Source: Francisellaceae bacterium (GTDB taxonomy: Bacteria; Pseudomonadota; Gammaproteobacteria; Berkiellales; Berkiellaceae). Taken from it: a stretch of 15,681 nt of DNA. A program made the position numbers and the translations under genes. Position 1 is the stretch's first letter; the number at the start of each line of letters is the position of its first letter. The stretch is taken from NCBI GenBank assembly GCA_023266415.1, contig JAHFQG010000016.1, positions 1 to 15,681 on the forward strand. Direction: 5' to 3'. A model generated the notes under the pieces. That model did not search any database and was not told the origin of the DNA. It worked only from the letters and a program-made list of their open reading frames with translations. Of the stretch, positions 1 through 6,834 are shown one piece after another.

Positions 1-957
1 CAGTGAGTTGGCTGTAGAAATAGTGGCCATGAGGATGGCGCAAGCGGCCAAAGTGGTGATGGTGGGGTTGGTGAGATGTAAAATAGCGCTGAACAGAATG
101 CTTTCGCCCTCTACCATGGGTAAATTTAGCTGATGGGCAATGACACCCAATGAAGCAGGGACAAGCGACAGCAGCAGGTACAGCAAGGCAGCGGTAGCGG
201 TAGCCTTAGACACCGTTTGAGGGGTGTTGGCGGCGCTGCATCGTTGTCCCATGTCTTGGCCTATCACCATAAACAGCATGGGCATAATGAGCCAATTGAT
301 ATAATCGCCGCTGTTGGCAAAGTGATTGCCGGAATGAAACAATAAATCGGTGCTGGGTAGGGCATAGAGCACACTGACGGACAAAATGACTAAACTGGTG
401 ATCATAAATACGGTTTGAACAATGTCGGTGCTGACCACCGCGCCAAATCCCCCCATCACGGTATAGGCAATGACCACGCTCCAAAACATAAGAAACAAGC
501 GAATATCTTCATAGCCCAACGAGATAAAAAATTGGCGAGAAGCGGTGCCTTGGGCCACTAAAATGACCCACATGGAAAAAGCGGAGAACAGCCCGGCTAT
601 TTTGCGTAAGATAGGGCTGTGGTACACCTTTTGGAACAATTCGGGTAATGTAGTGACTTCGTGCTTACGTAACCGAGCGCCCACGCCCAGAGCCAGTAAA
701 ATGAGCCCAAAGTAGATCCCTAAGGGGTACAAGAGGGCAATCCATCCTTTGTGGTAAGCTTCATTGGAAATGCCAATCAGTGAGCCGCCGCCTAATTGGG
801 TGGCTACGATAGTGATGGTAAGGGCAGTATATTGAACCGTTCGACCGCGCAAGAAATACCCTTCTTGATTTTTAAGGTGATCAGCCGAACGTTTTCCAAA
901 ATAGAGAGAAAGTAGGCTTAAGGTGAGTAAAATGCCGAAAAAAAGAATGGGGTTCAT
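1..957 (-). CDS. Sodium:solute symporter (SSS family), 3' end outside window
   Basis: The reading frame opens at an ATG at 957 and runs without a stop to base 1, giving the first 319 residues. It is therefore truncated by the window edge, not broken. The product is a polytopic inner-membrane protein starting MNPILFFGILLTLSL, with a typical SSS first-helix block (GYFLRGRTVQYTAL, then ATQLGGGSLIGISNEAYHKGW). Further hydrophobic helices follow, and a VMGGFGAVVSTDIVQ segment matches the conserved GG-A---TD-vQ pattern of PutP-like transporters. Family members import small organic solutes with Na+; the substrate cannot be read from the sequence. An AAGGA sequence lies 5 bases before the ATG. It starts 20 bp after the corC-like stop, so it is probably the last gene seen of the miaB-ybeY-corC unit, where E. 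coli has lnt. The family is confident, the substrate unknown. Confidence 0.85.
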   Translation of the reverse strand, partial: MNPILFFGILLTLSLLSLYFGKRSADHLKNQEGYFLRGRTVQYTALTITIVATQLGGGSLIGISNEAYHKGWIALLYPLGIYFGLILLALGVGARLRKHEVTTLPELFQKVYHSPILRKIAGLFSAFSMWVILVAQGTASRQFFISLGYEDIRLFLMFWSVVIAYTVMGGFGAVVSTDIVQTVFMITSLVILSVSVLYALPSTDLLFHSGNHFANSGDYINWLIMPMLFMVIGQDMGQRCSAANTPQTVSKATATAALLYLLLSLVPASLGVIAHQLNLPMVEGESILFSAILHLTNPTITTLAACAILMATISTANSL

Positions 958-977
958 GGGGTTCCTTGCGGGGAGGG

Positions 978-1790
978 TTAGGGAGGGGGTGTATCTAATG
1001 TTAATTTTAACAAATGGATCTTCCGATTATCCGCTTTCAAAACCGTAAACAGAAAGCCGCCTAACTCAGTCGATTCACCTATATTGGGTAATCGGCCAAA
1101 TTGTTGGATCACGAGCCCGCCCACGGTGTCGAAGGTGGCTTCGTCAAATTCAGTGGCAAAGTACTGATTAAAGTCTTCTACTGGGGTGAGGGCTTTCACA
1201 AAATATTCGGTATCTCCGGTTTTTCGGATAAAAATCTCGTTTTCAGGATCGTGCTCGTCTTCGATATCACCCACAATTTGCTCAATGACATCTTCAATGG
1301 TGACGAGGCCCACCACGCGGCCATATTCATCCACCACAATGGCCAAATGTTGATGATTGCGTCGAAATTCACTTAATAAAGCATCAAGGCGTTTGGTTTC
1401 AGGTACAAATAGGGCAGGGCGAAGAATTGAGTGGATTTGGAAGGATTCTGGAGTACAGGCAAGCAAATCTTTGGCGAACAAGATGCCAATAATTTCATCT
1501 TTTTTAGACCCTAACACGGGAAATCGGGAGTGTCCGGACTGAAGCACGGTGGGAATAATGGCTGGGAGGGGGGTATTGTTTTCCACCACACTCATTTGGG
1601 CGCGGGGGATCATGATTTCTTTGACCCGCATTTCGGAGATATGGAGCACCCCTTCTATCATACTGAGGGCATCAGCATCCAACAATTGGCGCTTTTGGGC
1701 CTCTCGCAGCAGCAAGAGCAGTTGATCTTTATTTTTAGGTTCATGACGCCTTGAAAAGACGTGGCTTAGGCGCTCAAAAAGTGTTGTCAT
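978..1790 (-). CDS. corC: CorC/HlyC (YbeX) family CBS-domain protein
   Basis: A 270-residue soluble protein of the CorC/YbeX type, the usual length for the short form without an N-terminal membrane domain. After a charged N-terminus come two CBS domains, about residues 55-115 (beginning VKEIMIPRAQM) and 118-178 (LAIVVDEYGRVVGLVTIEDV). The acidic EQIVGDIEDEHD follows, then a C-terminal CorC_HlyC transporter-associated domain (about 190-265, with FDTVGGLVIQQFGRLP). The family is linked to Mg2+/Co2+ homeostasis, and YbeX is also tied to ribosome metabolism through its constant pairing with ybeY; the precise activity is unsettled. The ATG overlaps the ybeY stop in an ATGA, indicating translational coupling. 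Homology is clear; function is inferred from the family. Confidence 0.93.
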   Translation of the reverse strand: MTTLFERLSHVFSRRHEPKNKDQLLLLLREAQKRQLLDADALSMIEGVLHISEMRVKEIMIPRAQMSVVENNTPLPAIIPTVLQSGHSRFPVLGSKKDEIIGILFAKDLLACTPESFQIHSILRPALFVPETKRLDALLSEFRRNHQHLAIVVDEYGRVVGLVTIEDVIEQIVGDIEDEHDPENEIFIRKTGDTEYFVKALTPVEDFNQYFATEFDEATFDTVGGLVIQQFGRLPNIGESTELGGFLFTVLKADNRKIHLLKLTLDTPPP

Positions 1791-2245
1791 CTAGCTTCCT
1801 TATATGGGTTATCAATCCCCAAGGTGGACAATAACGTGACTTCCAAAGCTTCCATCTGGGCGGCTTCTGCCTCTTGGGTATGATCATACCCCAATAAATG
1901 TAAGGTACCATGGATCACCATGTGCGCAAAATGGGCCTCAAGGGGTTTGCCTTGTGCTATGGCCTCTTGTCGGACCACTTCTGGACATATCACCATATCG
2001 CCCAACAAGACAGGTCCTGAACGCGGGGGGACATTGGCTTTGAACGAGAGTACATTGGTGGGTTTATTTTTACCGCGGTAGAGGTGGTTTAAAGTGGTCA
2101 TTTCGTCCGATGAGACAAGTCTGACACATAACTCACATTCGGGCTGCTGCAAATGCTCTAATACCGCCTTGATCCACACCATGCCCTGTTTCTTAGTAGG
2201 TAATCCTTGCGTGTGAGGAACCCCTTTTTGCCAGTTAAGACGCAT
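1787..2245 (-). CDS. ybeY: Endoribonuclease YbeY (16S rRNA maturation)
   Basis: YbeY is a metal-dependent single-strand endoribonuclease that takes part in 16S rRNA 3' end maturation and 70S ribosome quality control in the cytoplasm. The signature [11 protein letters not shown] near the C-terminus supplies the three metal-binding histidines (112, 116 and 122 counted from the ATG), and the upstream [12 protein letters not shown] block is also typical. The protein is 152 residues from the ATG at 2245. An in-frame GTG at 2257 would add four residues. Neither start has a strong Shine-Dalgarno, which fits coupling to miaB, whose stop (2235-2237) lies inside this gene. The 3' end overlaps corC by 4 bp. 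The phoH (ybeZ) gene that normally lies between miaB and ybeY in gammaproteobacteria is missing here. Confidence 0.94.
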   Translation of the reverse strand: MRLNWQKGVPHTQGLPTKKQGMVWIKAVLEHLQQPECELCVRLVSSDEMTTLNHLYRGKNKPTNVLSFKANVPPRSGPVLLGDMVICPEVVRQEAIAQGKPLEAHFAHMVIHGTLHLLGYDHTQEAEAAQMEALEVTLLSTLGIDNPYKEAR

Positions 2246-3599
2246 TGTACGTCTCACATAAAACCGCTCTTAAAGAATTTTTATACACCTCCGTGATTTC
2301 CATTAACACTATTTCCCCAATAAGAGAAGCGGGCCCTTCGAAATTAACCACTCGGTTGCTTTCCATGCGACCTTGTAGTTCTAATGGGTTCTTTTTAGAA
2401 GAACCTGTGACTAAAATGGGTTGACGCGTTCCCACCAATCGACGGCTGATTAGGGTCGCCTGTTGCACCAATCTGTCTTGCAAAACAGACAAGCGACGTT
2501 TTTTAACATCTATGGGGGTATCATCAGGTAATGTGGCTGCAGGTGTGCCAGGGCGAGGGCTATAAATAAAGCTATAGCTGTTGTCGAACCCAATGGTGTG
2601 AATTAAATCCAACGTTTGCTCAAAATCTGCTTCGGTTTCTCCTGGGTATCCCACAATGAAATCGGAAGTAATGGTCATATCAGGTCGAATTTTACGTAAA
2701 TGGCGAATAATGGCTTTGTATTCCAACACGGTATAGTGCCGACCCATCAACCCCAAAACGCGATCGGACCCACTTTGCACGGGTAAGTGTAGATGGCTGG
2801 CCAACTTAGGTACGCGGGCATAGGCTTCAATCAAACTTTCGGTAAATTCCCCTGGGTGAGAGGTGGTAAATCGAATGCGGAGAATATCATCCATTTGGGC
2901 GATATATCGGATGAGTAGGGCCAAATCGGCGACAGTGCCATCGTGTTGTAACCCCCGATAGGCATTCACATTTTGGCCCAGTAAGGTTACTTCTCGAACT
3001 CCTTGTGCTGCCAGGCCTGCAATTTCGCCTAAGACATCGTCTAGAGGGCGATTGACCTCTTCTCCACGGGTATAGGGCACAATGCAATATTTACAAAACT
3101 TGTTACACCCTTCTTGCACCGACACAAAAGCCGTGGGACCATCGGCTTTGGGCTCTGGGAGGTTGTCAAATTTTTCAATGCTGGGAAAGCTCACATCCAG
3201 GACAGGTTTTTTAGATTGAATGGATTGATTTATTAAGTCAGGTACTCGATGTAAAGTTTGTGGCCCAAACACGATATCGATATAGGGTGCGCGGGTTAAT
3301 AAGGCATTTCCTTCTTGGCTGGCCACACAGCCTCCTACCCCAATGAGTAGAGGGGGTTTACTGGGATCTAGCGCCCGAGCCTGTTTTAAATCCCGCCAGC
3401 GACCTAAGTCAGAATACACATTTTTTTGAGCATTTTCTCGAATGGAGCAAGTGTTCATAATGAGCACATCTGCCTCTTCCGCCGTGTCTACCAAGGTTAA
3501 TTGATGGGAAACAGTCAGAAGTTCGCTAACTCGCTTAGAGTCATACTCATTCATCTGGCAGCCCCAGGTTTTTAGATATAATGTACGCTGTTTTGGCAA
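2235..3599 (-). CDS. miaB: tRNA-2-methylthio-N6-dimethylallyladenosine synthase MiaB
   Basis: MiaB is a radical-SAM methylthiotransferase that turns i6A37 into ms2i6A37 in tRNAs reading UNN codons. The N-terminal UPF0004 domain starts [15 protein letters not shown] and holds the three ligands of the first Fe-S cluster (Cys14, Cys51 within MNTCSIREN, Cys91 within GVGGCVAS). The radical-SAM motif [18 protein letters not shown] gives Cys165/169/172, and a C-terminal TRAM domain ends the protein. I place the start at TTG 3599: GGAGG (3605-3609) lies 5 bases upstream, the product is 454 residues as expected, and homology begins at once. The open frame continues upstream to 3767, but those 56 codons are translated palindromic repeats (MPAYAGMT...) and have no MiaB homology. 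It is the first gene of the ybeY-corC-symporter unit and overlaps ybeY. Confidence 0.93.
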   Translation of the reverse strand: MPKQRTLYLKTWGCQMNEYDSKRVSELLTVSHQLTLVDTAEEADVLIMNTCSIRENAQKNVYSDLGRWRDLKQARALDPSKPPLLIGVGGCVASQEGNALLTRAPYIDIVFGPQTLHRVPDLINQSIQSKKPVLDVSFPSIEKFDNLPEPKADGPTAFVSVQEGCNKFCKYCIVPYTRGEEVNRPLDDVLGEIAGLAAQGVREVTLLGQNVNAYRGLQHDGTVADLALLIRYIAQMDDILRIRFTTSHPGEFTESLIEAYARVPKLASHLHLPVQSGSDRVLGLMGRHYTVLEYKAIIRHLRKIRPDMTITSDFIVGYPGETEADFEQTLDLIHTIGFDNSYSFIYSPRPGTPAATLPDDTPIDVKKRRLSVLQDRLVQQATLISRRLVGTRQPILVTGSSKKNPLELQGRMESNRVVNFEGPASLIGEIVLMEITEVYKNSLRAVLCETYNAS

Positions 3600-3604
3600 A
3601 AAAA

Positions 3605-3609
3605 CCTCC
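3605..3609 (-). promoter_or_regulatory. Shine-Dalgarno of miaB
   Basis: GGAGG on the minus strand, five bases before a TTG codon at 3597-3599. It is the only good ribosome-binding site near the start of MiaB homology, and it decides the start against the longer repeat-derived frame. Confidence 0.7.
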
Positions 3610-3617
3610 AAACTAGG

Positions 3618-3856
3618 GCCAACGGCTGCGTCATGCCAGTGTAGGCTGGCATCCGGTTCCCCCGTGTCATGCCAGCGTAGGCTGGCATCCAGTCTCACTA
3701 TCCAATGCCTGGACCCCAGCTTTCGCTGGGGTGACAAACCCCTTGTCATGCCAGCGTAGGCTGGCATCCAGTCTCACTATTCAATGCCTGGACCCCAGCT
3801 TTCGCTGGGGTGACAGCCAACGGCTGCATCATGCCAGCGTAGGCTGGCATCCAGTC
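3618..3856. repeat. REP-like palindromic repeat array
   Basis: Two nearly identical 69-bp units lie at 3667-3735 and 3746-3814, with a single mismatch (ctatcc against ctattc). Each carries two perfect hairpins: TGCCAGC-GTAG-GCTGGCA and ACCCCAGC-TTTC-GCTGGGGT. Partial units with only the first hairpin flank them (3631-3656, 3829-3856). These partial units also share their left flank: 3618-3653 and 3816-3851 match over 36 bases with two differences (gccaacggctgc then g or a). Read on the minus strand the array encodes the MPAYAGMT and VTPAKAGVQ peptides often seen as spurious tails in proteobacterial annotations. It fills the gap between the putative phosphatase gene and miaB, probably within the miaB leader. 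No transposase of the RAYT type is present in the window. Confidence 0.9.
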
Positions 3857-3868
3857 AAAATCAGGGCA

Positions 3869-3877
3869 ACTATAGCA
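3869..3877 (-). promoter_or_regulatory. Possible extended -10 promoter for miaB operon
   Basis: On the minus strand TGCTATAGT fits the extended -10 consensus TGnTATAAT with one mismatch. No convincing -35 lies 16-18 bases upstream. If used, transcription would start near 3862 and the whole palindromic array would form a leader of about 260 nt before the miaB TTG. This is a sequence match only. Confidence 0.35.
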
Positions 3878-3887
3878 CAGATGGGGA

Positions 3888-6302
3888 TTAGGTTGTATTG
3901 GGTTTAGGGGGGGGTGGTAGGGAGCGTTTTTTTGAAGATTTGACATTTTTCGAGATGACTGGAGGGGTATTCAGGGGTGGGTCTTGAGAAGGCTCCTTCC
4001 CGGGAGATTCTGTTAGGATTTTCGCCAACATTTCCTGCGGTGTGGAAGCTGATTTTGGGTTCTTAAAAATAGGATTTTTATGAAAAGTCACAATTGTTTG
4101 GGGTATTGTTGGAAAAATAAATTTCTTTGAAATGATTTCGCGTGCTTTCAACAGAATTTGTCGATTTTTCATTAACGTTCGGACATCTTGAAACCATTGT
4201 ATCAAGGTAGGAAGGCTGGTTAGAGAGGCTAAGACAGCCCCGGCTTGCATTAAGCCATATAAGGGTTGCTTGGTTAACGAGGGGTTTTTCAATTGTTTTT
4301 GTATGGTTTGTTTTAAAGCCCAACGTGCACCGGTCTGGAAAAAAGTAAAAGGAATGAGTATTGGTAGGCTCAGTAAAGTGATGAGGATTGCTAAAATGGG
4401 TTTTGTCCCTGGAAATTGCTTTTGAAAGGCATTCAATGAAAATTTACCCTGAAATCGATTAAGACCGGCTGCTGCATGGCTGAATTGTAATCGGGAGAGA
4501 ATGTCCATATTTGGTTTTGCAGAATCCTCATTTGGTTTAGCCGAACTCTCAATTGGTTTAACAAAATCCTTTTCAATTTGGTTACATAAAAAACTGGGCA
4601 GAATTCCCAAGATACTTTTAAGTCCTTGGGCTCCAGGAGCGTTTTGGTCAGCCATGGCCTCATAGAGGCCACTGTGAAATTGATTGGAAAAAATGAAGGC
4701 AAATTTCTCTTTGTCCTTTGTATTATTAAAGTCCGGAAACTGTCCATAAAGTTCTTGGAAAATGAGCATGCTATCGGTGTGCATGACTTCCACCGTTTTT
4801 CGATCTTTCCCACTTTTGCAAGAACCACCGGAAAAGCCATTCGACTCACTAATTATGATTTGTTCTAGAGAAGCCAATTCCAATTGGCGATTTCGGTTCG
4901 TGTCGGGGTTCAATAAACCCACCACACTGAGAAGAGGGCCGATTAAGGGCAATTGGGTGGCAGTAGGTTGTTGAAGTGTTAAATAAGCATCCATGGCTTG
5001 CCTAAGCTTTTTGTACTCAGGTGTGTTGGGTGATAATGTGTTTAATTGGGCAATTCCCACGGCTACAATCTTGGCCATACCTTTGGTAGAAAATGCAAAA
5101 GAACGGGTGTTGTTTATAGAATGCGCCGTTGATATTAGGTCGATTTTAGGCGGGCCTTTCCAATTTTTTTGCAGATTTTCTATGGCGGTGTCTTTTACCA
5201 ACTCCATGAAACCTTCATCTGTTTGAATAAACCCGGCTGGCACAATTTTTTTAAGTGCATCTGAAAAAATAAACACATCGTTGTAAAGAGATTGTATTAA
5301 AACTGGAATGGTTAGGTTACTTTGGTCCAGGATTTTTTTTTCTTGAATCCACGCTTCTATTGTCTGGCGAATATTTTCTTCTGTGATGCGCACAGCTTCA
5401 TGAAGCAGGTTTGGCTTTTTGAGCAACTCATAAGGCACTGGTGTTCCAGAGCGCCCTCGGATGGGAAACGAAACATTTTCCGGATGTTCAAACTTTGTGT
5501 CTTCTTGTTTGTATTTATTAATTGAACAGGCATGAAGACTTGCATTGGGCGCTCCCATCCATTTTCGAACGGTGGTTGGAAAAGGATGCTTTGTAAAGTA
5601 ATCTTGGAAATGCTCTTTTATCGTATTTTCAGAACCCTTAATTTCTGTACTTTTTTCTGTTTCTTTACATTTTCCTGCAATTCTTAATATTTCTTTAAAA
5701 TAATTTTTCTCCCAGTCGGATAATGCTCGATACCAAGCAGGGGGTTTCTTGTCCGCATTATCGCCTTCGGTATTTATCAGAATATTATAAAAATCATCAA
5801 GCTGATTACTCGTTAATGCACCCTGAGCATTTTCCTTAATATTCACCGAAATCATCGTAGAACTATCTGGGTATTGAACACGATATCCAGTTTCTAAAGA
5901 AACCCTTTCATTTTCTTGCCATGTAAACAACGCTTCGGCATCAGCCAAGGCTTCTTTGGGGGATGGAATGCCACGTAATTCTAGTTCATCCAATAAAATA
6001 TTATAAAATTTTCGAGACGCTGTTTTTACATATTGACTTATTTGTTTTGGAGTCATGCCAGTTGTGACTGAGTCAAATTGAGTTCCCTCGATATCTTTCT
6101 TAAAGTCATCAAAATAACTTCGTTTAGGAGCATCTTTGGGAGAATTTTCTTTGTTTTTCTGTAATTTTAGAATTGCTTGATACGCTTTATAATATTGTTC
6201 TGCCCGTCGCAATAGAAGGTTTTTTGCCCCTTTTAGGCTAAACTCGGGAGGTTCAAAACCTTGGCGTGTGTAAATGCACGATGTGGAAGAGGTTTTGGAC
6301 AT
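3888..6302 (-). CDS. Putative phosphoinositide phosphatase, SidF/SopB-like CX5R, membrane-anchored
   Basis: A protein of 804 residues from ATG 6302 (a TTG at 6341 would add 13). Its key feature is GGSCKSGKDRKT, a CX5R phosphatase loop with Cys495 (codon 4818-4820) and Arg501. The CKSGKDR core is the signature of SopB/IpgD and related phosphoinositide phosphatases, including Legionella SidF. About 30-50 residues downstream, NQFHSGLYEAMADQNAPG recalls the NSG...NTGVPG block that follows the loop in SopB (from memory). An earlier RGRSGTPVPYELL segment lies near residue 285. Two hydrophobic stretches (about 635-655 and 682-704) form a C-terminal membrane hairpin, as in SidF, and a Lys/Pro-rich tail ends PPPPKPNTT. 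A 7-residue tandem linker lies between the catalytic part and the hairpin. There is no signal peptide. The gene is AT-rich relative to its neighbours and starts 42 bp from tRNA-Met. Host-directed activity on phosphoinositides is inferred. Confidence 0.72.
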   Translation of the reverse strand: MSKTSSTSCIYTRQGFEPPEFSLKGAKNLLLRRAEQYYKAYQAILKLQKNKENSPKDAPKRSYFDDFKKDIEGTQFDSVTTGMTPKQISQYVKTASRKFYNILLDELELRGIPSPKEALADAEALFTWQENERVSLETGYRVQYPDSSTMISVNIKENAQGALTSNQLDDFYNILINTEGDNADKKPPAWYRALSDWEKNYFKEILRIAGKCKETEKSTEIKGSENTIKEHFQDYFTKHPFPTTVRKWMGAPNASLHACSINKYKQEDTKFEHPENVSFPIRGRSGTPVPYELLKKPNLLHEAVRITEENIRQTIEAWIQEKKILDQSNLTIPVLIQSLYNDVFIFSDALKKIVPAGFIQTDEGFMELVKDTAIENLQKNWKGPPKIDLISTAHSINNTRSFAFSTKGMAKIVAVGIAQLNTLSPNTPEYKKLRQAMDAYLTLQQPTATQLPLIGPLLSVVGLLNPDTNRNRQLELASLEQIIISESNGFSGGSCKSGKDRKTVEVMHTDSMLIFQELYGQFPDFNNTKDKEKFAFIFSNQFHSGLYEAMADQNAPGAQGLKSILGILPSFLCNQIEKDFVKPIESSAKPNEDSAKPNMDILSRLQFSHAAAGLNRFQGKFSLNAFQKQFPGTKPILAILITLLSLPILIPFTFFQTGARWALKQTIQKQLKNPSLTKQPLYGLMQAGAVLASLTSLPTLIQWFQDVRTLMKNRQILLKAREIISKKFIFPTIPQTIVTFHKNPIFKNPKSASTPQEMLAKILTESPGKEPSQDPPLNTPPVISKNVKSSKKRSLPPPPKPNTT
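4500..4562 (-). repeat. 21-bp x 3 tandem repeat inside phosphatase gene
   Basis: Three imperfect 21-bp units encode VKPIESS / AKPNEDS / AKPNMDI (residues 581-601 of the 804-residue product). The frame is kept and the unit length is exactly seven codons. It lies in the linker between the CX5R domain and the membrane hairpin, so copy-number change would alter only linker length. Confidence 0.75.
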
Positions 6303-6307
6303 AAAAG

Positions 6308-6333
6308 ACTCATAATGAAGGGATATTATGAGT
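6308..6333 (-). promoter_or_regulatory. Inverted repeat between tRNA-Met and phosphatase gene
   Basis: Minus strand ACTCATAAT, an 8-base loop, then ATTATGAGT: a perfect 9-bp inverted repeat ending 5 bases before the phosphatase ATG at 6302 and followed by CTTTTA. It may act as a weak AT-rich terminator hairpin for the tRNA, as an operator (its first arm contains a CATAAT -10-like hexamer), or as an mRNA structure next to the start codon. The sequence does not decide between these. Confidence 0.5.
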
Positions 6334-6344
6334 ATAAGCAACTT

Positions 6345-6421
6345 TGGTGGCTATGAGTGGACTCGAACCACTGACCCCAGCATTATGAATGCCGTGCTCT
6401 AACCAGCTGAGCTACATAGCC
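6345..6421 (-). tRNA. tRNA-Met (CAT), elongator type
   Basis: The minus strand folds as a complete 77-nt tRNA with encoded CCA. The acceptor stem is GGCTATG/CATAGCC, the D stem GCTC/GAGC, and the anticodon stem CGGCA/TGCTG (one G-T pair) around loop TTCATAA with anticodon CAT at 6385-6387. The T arm is AGTGG-TTCGAGT-CCACT. The overall sequence follows the E. coli elongator tRNA-Met closely; it lacks initiator features (GGG/CCC in the anticodon stem, a mismatched first pair). A lysidine-modified tRNA-Ile (CAT) is a less likely alternative because the acceptor stem matches Met. Confidence 0.96.
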
Positions 6422-6429
6422 GCTGGGGC

Positions 6430-6459
6430 ATTCTGCCGGTATGGGGGTGTGGCTGTCAA
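6430..6459 (-). promoter_or_regulatory. Promoter of tRNA-Met
   Basis: Minus strand TTGACA (6454-6459, perfect -35), an 18-base spacer, then CAGAAT (6430-6435, 4 of 6 for -10). The predicted start is about 2 nt before the mature tRNA 5' end, behind a GC-rich discriminator (GCCCCAGCG) as is common for stable RNA promoters. It may also supply read-through transcription to the phosphatase gene. Confidence 0.55.
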
Positions 6460-6461
6460 GA

Positions 6462-6535
6462 CCCCTCGCCCGTGAGTTGATTCTGGGGTAAATCTGCCTC
6501 ATTTGAATTGGGTAGGGGCGAGGCGTGCCTCGCCC
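6462..6535. repeat. GGGCGAGGC palindromic repeat: full copy and half copy
   Basis: A perfect palindrome GGGCGAGGC-GT-GCCTCGCCC occupies 6516-6535, preceded by ta and followed by gtgag. A half copy, cccctcgcccgtgag, lies at 6462-6476 next to the tRNA promoter. The full copy sits 7 bases after the stop of the small secreted protein gene and has no T-run, so it is not a standard intrinsic terminator. A diverged copy recurs at 7243-7262. Confidence 0.7.
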
Positions 6536-6542
6536 GTGAGGC

Positions 6543-6815
6543 TTAGTCTGTTGGGTTCTCTTCCATTACTTGTTCCTCTTTAGGCATATCAGCTTTTTTA
6601 GCGTCCGATTTTGTAGTTTTTGATGTTTTGGTTTCTGTTTTGGCTTTTTGTTGCTTTGCCGCACGTTGAGTTGTATCGTCACCATAGCCGTCGGCTATTT
6701 GAGCCTTTGAGCTTTCTAACTCAGAAAGGGCAGTATTGGCATTGAGCTCGTCAGCCGACACCTGAGTGGTGCCCATAAGTAATAAAGCGCTAAATACGGT
6801 TGAAATGGGTAACAT
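6543..6815 (-). CDS. Small secreted Lys-rich protein, unknown function
   Basis: I do not recognise this gene. It encodes 90 residues from the ATG at 6813-6815, which has a perfect AGGAGG 9 bases upstream. A longer frame to 6911 exists but lies in the upstream gene and lacks this support. The N-terminus MLPISTVFSALLLMGTTQVSA looks like a Sec signal peptide with a VSA cleavage site before DELN, although it has no positive charge ahead of the hydrophobic core. The mature part is low-complexity and charged (QQKAKTETKTSKTTKSDAKK), ending in acidic KEEQVMEENPTD. It follows the membrane-protein gene by 19 bp on the same strand, so the two are probably co-transcribed. The likely location is periplasmic or secreted. 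Confidence 0.65.
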   Translation of the reverse strand: MLPISTVFSALLLMGTTQVSADELNANTALSELESSKAQIADGYGDDTTQRAAKQQKAKTETKTSKTTKSDAKKADMPKEEQVMEENPTD

Positions 6816-6824
6816 AATAAAAAT

Positions 6825-6830
6825 CCTCCT
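6825..6830 (-). promoter_or_regulatory. Strong Shine-Dalgarno of small secreted protein gene
   Basis: AGGAGG on the minus strand, nine bases before the ATG at 6815. It fixes the start of the 90-residue protein and argues that this small frame is really translated. Confidence 0.7.
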
Positions 6831-6834
6831 TGAT

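Noticed and set aside
206..484. 92-codon minus-strand frame at the left edge
   Set aside because: It overlaps the sodium:solute symporter in another frame on the same strand; the symporter frame is clearly homologous and continuous.
3618..3856. Array resembling a CRISPR
   Set aside because: The units are 69 bp, contain two hairpins each, and have unequal 10-14 bp intervals with no spacer-like sequences; no cas genes nearby.
3746..3946. 66-codon minus-strand frame containing MPAYAGM and VTPAKAGVQ
   Set aside because: It is a translation of the palindromic repeats plus the 3' end of the phosphatase gene in another frame; no ribosome site or homology.
4433..4849. 138-codon minus-strand frame inside the phosphatase gene
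   Set aside because: It is a shadow frame: the CX5R loop, linker repeat and membrane helices are all in the longer frame, which is open throughout.
6516..6535. Palindrome as intrinsic terminator of the small gene pair
   Set aside because: No run of T follows on either strand; the sequence matches a dispersed repeat.
6543..6580. Acidic EEQVMEE tail as a Dot/Icm E-block secretion signal
   Set aside because: The protein has a Sec-type signal peptide, so a type IV translocation signal is unlikely; the motif also fits its general charged composition.
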